This document shows, in pieces, positions 47,691 through 59,222 of a stretch of DNA of 64,000 nucleotides; the first letter of the stretch is position 1, and each line of letters starts with the position of its first letter. The DNA comes from Ptychodera flava. Its lineage: Eukaryota; Hemichordata; Enteropneusta; Ptychoderidae. The notes beneath the pieces were generated by a model. It was not told where the DNA came from, made no database searches, and worked only from the letters and a program-made list of their open reading frames with translations. The translations under genes and the position numbers were made by a program. The DNA lies in assembly GCF_041260155.1 (NCBI RefSeq), contig NC_091942.1, positions 5,688,501 to 5,752,500 on the forward strand, read 5' to 3'.

Positions 47691-49391
47691 GGCAAATTAT
47701 TCCTGCGCATCAGTCAAAATAAGTGAACCCCCCTACCCATTGTACCAAAAAATTGATGACCCCCCTTTCAAGATGACAAAAATTTCATGACCCCCCCCCC
47801 CCACATTTCTTGAGTAAATTAGCTGCACACACAAACACCTCAAGGGTATGGAGCGATAGAATCCCCCCAAAAGAGCTTAGATTTTTTCAAATGACCTTCC
47901 TTACAAACTCAAAAGGTGTTAATGTTCAGATTTCCCATTCTGACTTGCTATAACCCCTCAAAGGGGTCGGACAGAAATTACTGGTGGATCGCAATATTTT
48001 TGCGCAAGTGTGTGTGTAAATATTTTGATATTTGGATTAATAAAAATCAGCTGTTGATAATGTTGATTCACTATACATGGTATTCATATATTTTCTCATA
48101 CATGTATGAGGAATCTATGTAATACTTTCTCCATGCAAAACTATATCTATGCATTTATAGATATTTGATAATTTACATAAATGTACTTAAATGAAATAGG
48201 GTTGTTACAACTGGCATGTGGACAAAAAGTTTGACCTTAGAATTTCACCAAAAATGTTCATCCACTATACATGGGAGTCAATGATAAAATTGTGAATAAT
48301 TTTTTTCCAATGAAAAACTTGGTATACTTGTGCATATACAGACGTTCAATAATTAACATAATTGTACTTGATTAGAATATGATGGTATTATGCGTACAAG
48401 AAATCTGATTATGGAATTTCACTGAAAATGTTCATCCACTATACATGGGAGTCTATGAGGAAAGTATGAATAATTTTTTTCCAATACAAAAATAGGTAAA
48501 CCAATGTATTTATGTACTCTCGATTATTGATATCAATGTACTAGATTAGATTAGGGTGGTAACAAATGGATGTGTTTGCCAGAAATTGGATTTTGGAATT
48601 ATACCAAAATGTAGATTCACTGTACATGGGAGTCTATGAGGAAAATATGAATAATTTTTTTCCAATACAAAACTATCAAAATCTGTGTATTTAGAGACAT
48701 TTGATAAGTCATTTTAAAGTACTTAGTTAGCCTAGGATGGTTAAAGGTTGATATATGTGCAAGAAATTGGATTTTGGAATTTCACCGAGATGTTGATGCA
48801 TTGGAGTCTATGAAAAACTAGGAATAATTTTTTTACAATGCTAACTAAATTAATTTGTGCTTTTATAGGTGTTTGATAATTGATACAAATGTACTTGCTT
48901 CAAATATGGTATTTAAAAGGTCAGATGTGAACAACAATTATGATATTGGAATTTCACCTAAAAGTATTATTTAACTTTCCATGGCAGTACAGGTTAAACA
49001 ATTTCCCTGACAAAACTTGCTATATCTCTAATATGTAAGTAATACGAATTGTTCATTGCCCTCAGTTCAGTGAGCTTGATTTACAATAAGACAAGCCTAA
49101 GAGTTGTCAAGTCAAGATGTTCATGTGACAGATAATTATACTTTTGTTCAGATTTACAGGTGAATAACTGCAGAGGATGAAATCATGCAACGAATCATTT
49201 TTACCTCCCAGAATATTTATGAACACTGAAACTGCTTTTTGATGTGACGGATACTTATGAAAATAAGTGACACCCCCCCCCCTCTGAGCTGTTTGAAAAA
49301 CACATGACCCCTCCTTTGCAGTTTTCAAATTTGAGGTGACCCCCCCTGGATTTTGCCGGCCCAACCCTGGCCATAATAACTGAATGCTCCC
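47658..49391. mobile_element. TIR element with internal ~180-bp tandem repeats
   Basis: Inverted ends share AGTTATTATGGCC and GGGCCGGCAAA (left 47,664-47,694, right about 49,353-49,385 inverted). Inside both ends are TGACCCCCC runs. Between 48,050 and 49,000 lie about five copies of a ~180-bp unit with ACTATACATGGGAGTCTATG and AATAATTTTTTTCCAATAC. There is no coding capacity, so it is a non-autonomous DNA transposon. Confidence 0.7.
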
Positions 49392-49557
49392 TTAAAAGAG
49401 CAGTTCGTAACGTCGAATATCTCAAGTAGGAGATCAACATGCAATAAATCTAACCAGCCTTTGGCAACGACGCAACCACGCTGTCTACTCTGGCATCATG
49501 ACCTGTGATCTCTCCGTAATTATTTATTTCAAACCTGTAATTTTTATTTCATGCCTG

Positions 49558-49706
49558 GGCACCATTTTACAAGTGATATAGCCACAAACTGGTGACGTCA
49601 AATCGCAGTACGCAAAACACAGAAGCCTTGTAATTATAGCACAGTGTATTGTGTACGGCAATTTGACGTCATCAGTTTGTGGCTATACCACTTGTAAAAT
49701 GCTGCC
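49558..49706. mobile_element. Hairpin-like MITE in the left arm of foldback copy 2
   Basis: 149 bp. Ends GGCACCATTTTACAAGTGAT and (inverse) CCACTTGTAAAATGCTGCC, and the complementarity runs on through GCCACAAACTGGTGACGTCA. Flanked by CATGCCTG and CTTGCCTG (8 bp, one mismatch), which suggests hAT. Confidence 0.8.
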
Positions 49707-50611
49707 CTTGCCTGTAACTTGTTTTTAGTTTTGTCACCTTTAAACCTACCCGTACTGATCGCTGTCAGCCTGTGTCAAAAGCCTACTGTCGCCTTAAATA
49801 TGGCATTGTTGAAACCAACAAATATCCCTGTTTACATGCGCTACTTAGTCGTCCTCAGAGCCTATAGTATTTTATTAACTTCACGCTGAAAACGCTTGCC
49901 ACAACTCCTACATCATGAGTTGTAGACATCACCCCTTTTTCAGCAACTTTTCATTTTCAGGCATGAAGTAAGTCTATTCTGATTGCGTTTGAGCGGTGCA
50001 AGTAGATAGAGATACTTGTTGGATTCAAGAATGCTAAATTTTGGGCGAAAAGTCTGCTTTTGACCCAGGATGACGGCGATCAGTACTTGTAGGTTCAAAG
50101 GTCACAAAACTAAAAAAAATTACTGGCATGAAATCAAAATTAGACGCACGAAATATAAATTACAGGTAAAAAATAAAAATTACAGGTATAAAATAAAAAT
50201 TACAAGAAAAAATTACAGGCATGAAATAAAAATAACAGGCATGAAAAAATTATAGGTATGAAATAAAGATTATAGGCATGAAATAAAAATTACTGACACA
50301 AAAAAATACATGCATGAAATAAATATTACAGGTATGAAATAAACATTACAGTTATGAAATAAAAATTACCGGTTTAAAAAAAATGCAGGCATGAAATAGA
50401 TATTACATGGTATGAAATAAACATTACAGGCATGAAATAAAAATTACTGGAATAAAAAAATACAGGCATGAAATAAATATTACAGGTATGAAATAAACAT
50501 CACAGGTATGAAATAAAAATTACCGGCATAAAAAAATGCAGGCATGAAATAGATATTACATGGTATGAAATAAACATAACAGGCATGAAATAAAAAGTAC
50601 AGGTATGAAAT

Positions 50612-50781
50612 AAATATATATAATCCCATGGTATTTTTCTCGGTTTGACGTCATCGTATACGAGTATTTTTCGCGGAGCCGTACAACTTCGAGCCGAAGG
50701 CGAGAAGTTGTGCGGCTCCGCGAAAAACACGAGTATACGATGACGTCAAACAGAGAAAAATACCATGGGATTATATATTTA
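50612..50781. repeat. Long near-perfect palindrome (~78-nt arms) with CRE-like words
   Basis: The left arm 50,612-50,690 and right arm 50,704-50,781 pair over about 78 nt with only a few mismatches; the loop is GAGCCGAAGGCGA. Both arms carry TTTGACGTCATCGTATAC or its inverse and GCGGAGCCG. See the finding on its origin. Confidence 0.9.
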
Positions 50782-52089
50782 TCACATGAACAGTCTTCTT
50801 ATTTTTCTTTTGACGTAGATGGATCAAAATTATCGTAACAAATTGCATGAATTTCGTCGCGATTTGTGTTTTACTTACGCGGATTACTTTCATTTAAAGA
50901 GTAAAGCGGCCCGTCGCCCAGGAGATACTTTCATTCATAAATCCCATCAAGCTGAAATTTGCTACATGAAATGGTATCTCCACCAACCAGACATACGGAT
51001 TCGGTCACGTGAACCTGTCAATCATTGTCTCGCGCTGTACCGATGCCAAGGCAAGTCAGCCATCGGTACGGTGGACATAACTTTCATCGTGCTAGCGACG
51101 GATAGCCATAGTATTCAGAGTTATTCAGAATATTTACAAATAGATTTATGAAGTAAATGCAATGACACGATCAAAATAGTAATTCTCATTCTCAGAGATT
51201 CCGTGGCTTTTCAAAATATCACACAAGTTTACGACTGTGGCGAGCGCGAAAGATTCCGTTCGATGACACACAGAGTGTACCTCATTGCATGTTTACGCCC
51301 ACAACGCTGCCGTCACCGGTCTCTGCCATGTCAACTCGTTCGTTAATCCCGATCTCGGTCGTTCAATGTTTTCTTTGATTTTTGCAGTGACAAATATCTC
51401 ACCCGTAGATACATCCTAATTTTACTTGACGGAAACTCTGTTTTGAGTGTTGTCTGAGTCAACTTTCGAAGTACATCGGATTCCACAGCGCTGCAATGCA
51501 TATAGGCCTACAGCTCAACAGTCAGTTGATGTCTTCGCTTCGCTAGTTACGCCGCGCTGCAGGTTTGATTCCGAGCAAGAATTTACGGAATTTTTTGTAT
51601 GATGAAGGAAATTTATCGTTGTTAGTCGAATGACTTTATGCTTGTGCCTGTATGTCGCTTTCCCGAAGATTATACTGTACTCATTTATTCAGTTGAACTT
51701 CCGTTGAGGTGACGATTTCAGGTTTATCGCCAACCGGGATCGCCAGGTACGACGTCCACATTAAGCCTTACTCGACTGGATCGGCGGTATCCCCATTCGA
51801 TTCTCGGGAACAGCTATAGTTTTAGCGACTCGAAATTTCGCTGGACATGCCTTCTATGTTTCCATGTGTGGATTTATCGGGTCACCTTTTTTGAAAAAGT
51901 GTCATGAGAGCACGGCATCGATCACGACAAATCGGTCTATGTTCACGTCGCGACCCGCATGTATGAACCGAACGGTACCATGCAAGAAAAAAGTTCCGGT
52001 TGATGACGTACAACAGGGGTAATTCGGATTTCTTATCCGTCCTGTTCTACGTCACACAGGTGGGAATTCGGGCCAGTTCATGTGATAAA
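50779..52089. mobile_element. Possible TIR element inserted in foldback copy 2
   Basis: TTATCACATGAAC at the left and its exact inverse GTTCATGTGATAA at the right bracket about 1.3 kb. It contains a 110-codon open frame at 50,819-51,148. The long palindrome lies just outside or forms its left end. Type not recognised. Confidence 0.45.
50819..51151 (+). CDS. Hypothetical 110-residue frame, unrecognised
   Basis: Starts MDQNYRNKLHEFRRDLCFTY and ends SYSEYLQIDL. It is charged and balanced in composition, with three Cys and two His spread out, and has no repeat look or membrane segment. It begins 38 nt after the long palindrome, inside a probable mobile segment. It may be a gene fragment carried by the element or a chance frame. 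No family recognised. Confidence 0.25.
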   Translation: MDQNYRNKLHEFRRDLCFTYADYFHLKSKAARRPGDTFIHKSHQAEICYMKWYLHQPDIRIRSREPVNHCLALYRCQGKSAIGTVDITFIVLATDSHSIQSYSEYLQIDL

Positions 52090-52163
52090 GTAATTACTGG
52101 TATGAAATAAATAAACACTCCTGTGGCCTCATTAAGCCACCCTAATATAGTCAGCTATCGTGA

Positions 52164-52205
52164 TGACGTGTAAAAAAAGAGGATGCGCCGCTATAAGGTT
52201 TAAAA
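52164..52205 (+). promoter_or_regulatory. Candidate promoter elements of VWD gene B
   Basis: TGACGTG (52,164-52,170) and CTATAAGG/TTTAAAA (52,191-52,205), at the same distances from the ATG as in gene A. Confidence 0.4.
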
Positions 52206-52298
52206 CACTGAACGCTTGCTTTTACATGCCATAAAACGGTTTCTACAGACCGGCATCCATCTCTCAGAAATTGAAGGCACATAATTCTGTCGACGACA

Positions 52299-53270
52299 AT
52301 GGCGTTCGCAACTCTGCTTTGCTGTGCCTTTCTGTTCGGAGTATCTGCGTTTGCTACCATAAAAACACAAGAGGAACTTGATCAGGTATTTAACAAGCCG
52401 ATATTATCTCCCTGGACGGCATCATTGGCTTTTTTATCTTGTAATAGATGTCACACAATTTCTGTTAGCAATACATACCAATAACAAATTCAGAAATACT
52501 ATAACAGTGTCTAGTCGAGCTACGCATTTATCTTTGATGAGGAAGGTCGTTTTCTTCTGAGATTCTCTGACAACTTGCTGATTCTCGGGAGACGTGGATG
52601 TTTCCAACTTTGCTAAAAATTACTCTGAATTGAATGAAATAGCTTGCGATGAAATAATCTTCCGCTTTGAAAAGTAACACGCTGAAATTTACTGAAATGT
52701 CTTGCCGTAAGCATGAAAACCTTGCAAAATGAGATTAACAAAAAGGAGCAAGAGGGTAAACACCAAGAATACATTTTCTCTTTGTCTTCACAGGTACCAT
52801 TTATCTTGCTGTCCGATTGGATAGACGCAAAGCTGGCGGCAAAGCAGGGTAACCCGGCCAAACGACAGATATCAGGCGATGACGATGACGACATTTCAAC
52901 CGGTACTGTATTTAAAATTCTTATCTATAGATTGCAGCTTCGCAAGAGGCATTTTTAGTTACTTTTCTCTGAGAATTCGATGTCGTCGCCTACCATACAT
53001 CCGTTTGATGAATTCATGTTTAGAGTTCTCTTGTCTTTTCTTTCAATTTACGATACAGGACAACAACTGTTCACATCACAAATATGAAATCTGACGAAAG
53101 CTGAGTTGGCAGTTTACATTTTCTTAAAACATGCATGCATGCATACATGTATGCATGCCCGCAAACACGCACGCACACACACACACATACACACATACAC
53201 ACATACATACAACATCCATACATACATACATACATACATACATACATACATACATACATACATACATACA

Positions 53271-53304
<34 letters not shown>

Positions 53305-56300
53305 CATACCACTGATAAAATATGGATGATAGCTACATTTGCAAAAGTAAAAATGACTAAAATTTCCGTAAAAAGAGTTGAACTCAAGATATTAGCGAAT
53401 TACAGTATGCTTTCTTTTATCGCTTAGAACCTACTATCGCCTACCAGACCTACAGAACTTGTGACCACATACTTTTAGCGGCTATCGACTTCACGGCGAA
53501 AGGAGGAGGAAGCAGCGTCTTTGAAGGAGGTACCATGTCATACTCTTTCTACAACGCAAGTAACCCTCCTGCATCTCCCGACTACACGGTCGTGGACCAG
53601 CATCCCGTCGGGCTGCCGCCTTATCCGACCTTCGTCACAGAGTGGTCAGGTCCACACCCTCCATGCACCTACCTGACGATCCTCGTTGTCTTGACAAACG
53701 CCGATGGAACTCTTACTAAAAATGCAAGTTTCACGCGAAGCATTGGTGAGTGAATTTCGAAGAGTTATCTCAAAGAATTTTTTTTCCCTTGGAATCGATA
53801 TCTGTCGCCAAATGATGTTCTCGGGGGAGGGGTTCGGAAGTGCACTCATAGATCGTATGGGACCCATACGACCAATGTAAACATTTCATTCAAGGTAGGT
53901 TGGTATTAAATGTTGCAGCGCATTTCAGTCGATCCCTCACATATTGGCCTGAGCACCGTCCCTCCGGACGGTGGCCTGAGGGACTGACAATACCGAAGCA
54001 ATGCTCATCAATGTAATCTGCATAAATTGATATTAGTGTACCTCGCATCTTGCACTAATAGATATGAAGTGCATGGTTTTTAAGGTAGTATGCGCCTCGA
54101 AAGTGAAAGACTTAAACTTTTGCTCAAACTTTCCATAAGGAATCTTTTAACCAGTCTCTTTCAAAATCAAGAATAAAAATTGGGGGTCACCGTGCAAATT
54201 TTGGAACCAGAGAGACAAATATGATTTACCGATACTTAAAATTCAAAATTCGAAAGTTAAACGGATGAAAAGTTTTCCTACACCGACAGCTTTAAACTGA
54301 ACTCCACATTCAGTGGAATAGTAGAAAAGAATTGCAAAAGTTTGAGAGTCCAAATATTTGTCCCCGAGTCGCATACTACCTTAACATGTATCGGCGTGTC
54401 GGTAGGTGTTAAACTTTGCATCACGTGACTCCTGACTTGATTTCCTGACCGTTTTATCTTCTTGTAATGTACAGCCTGTCCTTGTGACGAAGGTGATGTG
54501 AAAGGGGATCCTCACATAACTACACTTGATGGCTTTAGGTACAACATTAACGAACCGTGTGACTACACGCTGTTGAGAGACTGCATCCACACGCCCCCAA
54601 AGTGGAAAATAATCATGACCAACGGGAAAGCAATCGGAAGGTCGGGTAGACGACGATTAGAATGTTGGCGGTTGGTCATGAATAATTCCACCATCGAGTT
54701 ATTTCAGAATGGGGATGTCAAAGTATGGATACTACATTGTTATTCTGCATTTTCAATATTTCCTCTCATCTGAATAGTCCTTTGTAAAATACACGCCAAT
54801 GGTAAAGGCAAAAACGTAAAGGTAGATCTCTGTATACGTGATTTTTATAGTTAGCCTAGCTGCCAGTCCTGTTGTGATATGAATTCGTCGTGCTAGATCT
54901 AAAATAAAACACAGCGTCGTTTATCACCATTGACTCATAACAAAGACAGAAAATATACAAAATGTCTAACCTTTATCCACTTGCTATATGATTTTAAAGA
55001 CGATTGAAGATATCACCTTGCCTTCTCTATAGTACGCGGTAATCAGGTGATTGAGTTTTGAAATTTCAGTCAATTATACGGTGAATTCTATTAAACATGA
55101 TTGGAACTACATGTAATTTTTGGATAATTGGATGGTGAAGTAATGTCGATTTAATCTACAAATGTAATCTCATCTGCTTTTCTTTTTACGTTACACACTT
55201 GTTTTTATGAGTAATTTCCAATAATGCAACTGTCAGCTATACGGCACCTAACACTTTTGCAGAAATTTGAAAAATATGAAAATCCAATTATCTCAAATTA
55301 GTTCAAATCGTGTTAATAGAAATCAAATGATAATACAATACACGTTATGCAAATATCATGTTCCAAAGAGGTAAGGAGTCATGGTGGTAAAATGTCTGTG
55401 GCCACATAGCGTCTGTTGTTTTACTTAGTACATTGTCACCCTTGCACAGGTGGATGGTACCAGCGTATCCGCTGAGGAGTCGACATTCTTTGTTATGGCC
55501 AAGGACTTGCTGAACGTAGTTACCGAAACCCCTGACAAGAAAGGAAAAGTAGTGATACCGTATGATGACACATTTTTCCTCAAAGTTGAAACGAACTACC
55601 GGCTGAAACTTGGACTGAAAGACGATTACTTTAAAGGAAATACGTGTGGTCTCTTTGGTAACTACAACGGTGATCCCAGTGATGACTTGTACATCAACGG
55701 CCAGCCAAATAAAAACGTCACTGCTTTCACGGAGTATTGGAAGGTGCCAAATAGGTAAGTTAGATTTACCTCATGAGTTTAACTAATGTCGAAGTTTGTT
55801 TATAATGCACAATGGAGGAAATATGAACCCTTGTATAAGCTGCCCCAAAAAAGTTAGAAACAATTGAAAAGAGATAATAGTTCAATTATCGCAGTAGCTA
55901 CATGTACTCACAGTGACTGGGACAGTGTGTGATATGTTGGTATAGTACCGCACGTTACAGAATTAACAAAAATAGAAAAATATAAATTTGCATTGTTTCT
56001 GCATATGGCAGAAAAACTGTTGCCTCATTTACTCTATTCATTCCCCGAAGAAATCAAATTGGGTCTTCCCAAAACATAAAAGTATCCGACAGCCTGTAAA
56101 CCAAGAATCTGTCGGGGCGTCAGAGCTGAGGAAAACGCGTAAATCGGATTGAAAGGAGAGTTATAGATGTTGCGTAGGGAGGTCACAGTCAGCATGTTAT
56201 GTACGGTCTAAGAGTTCAAAATTTGTCTGCCATTGGGATATTGCCATGCCATAGGTAGTATAGATTTATGAACAGAGTAGAAATCTCAGGCTTCGAGGTT

Positions 56301-57136
56301 AACTCAACTGTATTTCCGAAGTGTAATTACATATCGCTAGAGATAGGGCGAGCGGGGCTCTCTCTCTCCCGTTCTTGTTTGTGATATTATCGAAATCTTG
56401 TTTTTTACTCAACACATAAAAGATGTGGTTTAAATCTGACGATAAAGATGAAACAATGCTAATTCGATGAACATCAATACAACTACTGATCTCCAATTTA
56501 CATGTTACAATTAATATTTTAAAGTCACTGTGACACGTTACAAAGCTATCACGTGAAACTCTCATGTTCCTTCATAAGTATTGACTACCTTCATAATTTT
56601 AATACAATTCAAACATAAATTGTTTTCGTCCAGACTTCGTAAACATCCTCGTAAATTGTAATTAGCGTCTTGGTGCATTTGCCGCCAATATGATGTGTAT
56701 CCAGTTTGTTTGTAGACTTGTTTACACATACGTGTTAATCTACCTTCAACTCTCTTTGTTTTGTAACTGTACCCAATTAACATATAACTATTTCCTTTCG
56801 TAATGTCGGCTTATGTGACATATATCGACATATCTTACATTAATTAATCCTTGTTTCGGAAAAACGGACGAAAGTTCTGGAGGTGACGGTTATCTACGTA
56901 ACAACAGTCACTGCCATTGTAGACGGAGAAAGAAAGACTGATCCTATCATGAATGCTGCTCATTCCACCATACTCCCACTATAATCCTGATACACAGGAT
57001 ACCATCAGTACATGTACAATCATTGCAGCATTGGGTCACAAATATTCATTAATCATGAAAGCTTCCGATGGGACTAACAATTTCTTTGCACTTATTTCAT
57101 TCATGAAGCTGTCGTGTTCAGGAGGTTATCATCTAA
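52299..57136 (+). CDS. VWD gene B: tandem duplicate of VWD gene A
   Basis: Proposed exons: 52299-52385, 52794-52902, 53428-53745, 54475-54722, 55450-55754, 57109-57136. The total is 1095 nt, 364 residues, phases 0, 1, 1, 0, 2. Signal peptide MAFATLLCCAFLFGVSAFA. Pro-region with NPAKRQISGDDDDD. Sandwich-like domain (TCDHILLAAIDF... PPCTYLTILVVLTNADGTLT). VWD domain CPCDEGDVKGDPHITTLDGF to TCGLFGNYNGDPSDDLY. Last exon SCRVQEVII. About 80% identical to gene A by eye, with exon lengths equal except for one extra codon at the start of exon 5. No break was seen in any exon, so both copies look functional. Introns are also alignable, so the duplication is recent relative to gene C. Confidence 0.85.
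53135..53310. repeat. (CATA)n/(CACA)n microsatellite in intron 2 of VWD gene B
   Basis: CATG, CACA and CATA units, ending about 118 nt before exon 3. It is the counterpart of 38,211-38,326. Frames of MYVC or YIHT repeats are artefacts. Confidence 0.95.
54080..54384 (+). mobile_element. TTAA-flanked MITE family M2, plus-oriented copy in intron 3 of VWD gene B
   Basis: TTAA at both edges, inverted ends AAGGTAGTATGCG and CGCATACTACCTT, core ACTTAAACTTTTGCTCAAAC. Same site as, but opposite orientation to, the copy in gene A. Confidence 0.85.
55093..55314. mobile_element. MITE family M1, copy 5, in intron 4 of VWD gene B
   Basis: Ends AAACATGATTGGAACTACAT and AAATTAGTTCAAATCGTGTT. Core GTCAGCTATACGGCACCTAA. 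Absent from gene A intron 4. Confidence 0.75.
57109..57136 (+). other. Proposed last coding exon of VWD gene B
   Basis: 28 nt after a CTTATTTCATTCATGAAG acceptor. With the AG of exon 5 it reads SCRVQEVII-stop. See the gene A counterpart. Confidence 0.4.
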
Positions 57137-57794
57137 CCCATAATTAAAGAATCGGCCAACCGACGCTGACAAACTGGAAACGACCATGACAGACCGGAAA
57201 CAACCACCGAAATCTCGTACAAGAGTCTGACTACAGCAGCAGAGTGATCCTGAGCATAGGCTTCATCCTGAAGACATGAAGTGGTACTGAATAAGGTGAT
57301 AAATCGTCCCTTCAACTGGAAAAGAATTACGAGTTCTTAAATTTGCTCTATAGAGTATAGAACCTCCTTGCCATTTCATTTCACTTGGAAATTATCACTC
57401 GTATTCATTGTGAGTTTAGGGGCTGGGGTATAATTTGTCCGTGTAACCGGAAGACTTTTCATACTGTACATCAACCTTAGCTTTCTAGGTTGATCCTTTC
57501 CTTAGGTATGTTCTAACATTGTCTTTTATTGTCAAAGCAATCTGTGCATGACGACACACCACGGCCACTGACTTCGCTATCCGTTATTTGACTATATCGA
57601 CTAAGAGGGTCTATGTCCTTGAAAAATTTACAAGTAGTCATTTACATTACAGCAATAATCTATTGTGAGTAGAGTGTAAGAAATGTTAATATAAAGACTA
57701 TTGGCTTGCAAACGTTCTAATTTTGGTTTTCATGACGGTTTCCATGACGACGTTCCTTCACTAGGCAAACGTCGACGATCATCCCTTACAAGTT

Positions 57795-57800
57795 AATAAA
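57795..57800 (+). terminator. Candidate poly(A) signal of VWD gene B
   Basis: AATAAA in GTTAATAAAACAATTTT, about 660 nt after the proposed stop, conserved with gene A. Confidence 0.35.
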
Positions 57801-58022
57801 ACAATTTTCATCAGATCTTTCCAACTTTGTGTCTTTTTTGATGTAATTTAACTCAATCTTCTTCTTATCGCTAACTTTAGATGTTTTACTAAATTCTGAA
57901 TACAGGAATTGTAAGGGGGACAACTGCCTTGTGGTCTGACGGTTTATTTCCTCATATTATCGTCTGTCTGTTTGTCTGTTTCGTTTTCTAGGTAATAAGC
58001 ATTCGGAACACGAGGTTCCTGT

Positions 58023-58190
58023 AAGATAGTACGCGCCTCCAAATTGCGTCTTAAACTTTTTCTCAAATTTTCCATTCTTACATTAATAAATTTAAATCAT
58101 TCCCTTTATCACGCATAAATAATCAGAGGTTATCATTCAAAACTTGATACCAGAGAAACAAATTACCCACTGTTTACCGACATTTGACAA
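58023..58190 (+). mobile_element. MITE family M2, 5' fragment downstream of VWD gene B
   Basis: TAAGATAGTACGCGCCTCCA, then TCTTAAACTTTTTCTCAAAT. The matching place after gene A (from 45,115) has the same start but is cut short by the LINE. It marks the right edge of the A/B duplication. The stretch 58,200-59,200 shows nothing recognised. Confidence 0.65.
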
Positions 58191-59222
58191 GGCTTTCATT
58201 ACTATCACAAGAGCGAATAAAATTCATGGAATGTACGGCAAAATGCGTCTTTGTCCAGGGTTTTGATTTAATTGTTACTGTTTTCTCCTATTTACATACA
58301 AATATACCATATTTTGCAGGGCTATTAATGTTGATTGATTGTCTCCAGTTGTCTGGTAGAGTATTGCGAACAAATTCATTCACAATCCCAGGAATCATGA
58401 ACTCGACACATGTTCATTCCGCTAAATCGGAATTTACTACTAGTAATAAAAGTAAGCTTGGTGGCATGCCAATAAATGTCTAAATTTCATAATTTTACAA
58501 AGGTCTTAAAAGTGGCCAATTGTATTCAGTTGTCCTCTGCACAAACTTACTTGTCATCGAGTAAAATTGTCCACCTGACTTTGTGTAATGAAGCCGTAGA
58601 AATTTTTGAGGAGGACAAAACGCAATGGTGAATAGGAATATTTTAGCTTGACTTAAATTATAAATGATAGTAAATTGATAAAACTTACATATGTGAATGT
58701 TGTCATAATTTTAACACATTTTAATGACGTCATGAATCAGACCATGGATATCACCTTGGAAACCAATCGAGAATGTAGTCTCAAAGAAGATGTTGCGACC
58801 AAAATTGATAAAATTGGCCCAAAAAGGTCATAAATGCAAATTTGTCATCAATTGCTCATCCGGATGATGACAACTTTACAAGTCTTCCTACCAACGAAGC
58901 TATCTGACCATCTGTTGTAGAAAGAATGTTTGACCAACGATAAGGAAATCGCCACGAAAAATTTACATACTATGCTAAAGTTAAAATATAGTCAGTGTCT
59001 TCTTAATTGTAAATGTTGTTGATAATAACGAGTAAACAAAAACAATGATGTAAAATGGACGTTCATGAAGAATTGTTTGACTAATTGGAAAACAATTGAA
59101 ACTGAGACAAAAGAGATAATAGCATAACTGATCATTGTCCGATTATGCAATTTGCCAACCGAAGAGTTGGCGATGAAGTACTATGAAAAATAGACGATGG
59201 AACATTCCTATACTTATAAGAT

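Larger units (their letters stand above)
49513..52137. mobile_element. Foldback element with 20-bp-unit arrays, copy 2, expanded and containing insertions
   Basis: Same family as 35,347-36,054. The left arm starts near 49,513 without its end word and is split by a MITE. The core (49,725-50,110) matches copy 1. The right arm (50,115-50,610) is a long array of about 25 units like ATTACAGGCATGAAATAAAA. After a 1.5-kb insertion, the last unit and the end word GCCTCATTAAGCCACC lie at 52,090-52,137, about 160 nt before gene B's ATG. Confidence 0.75.
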
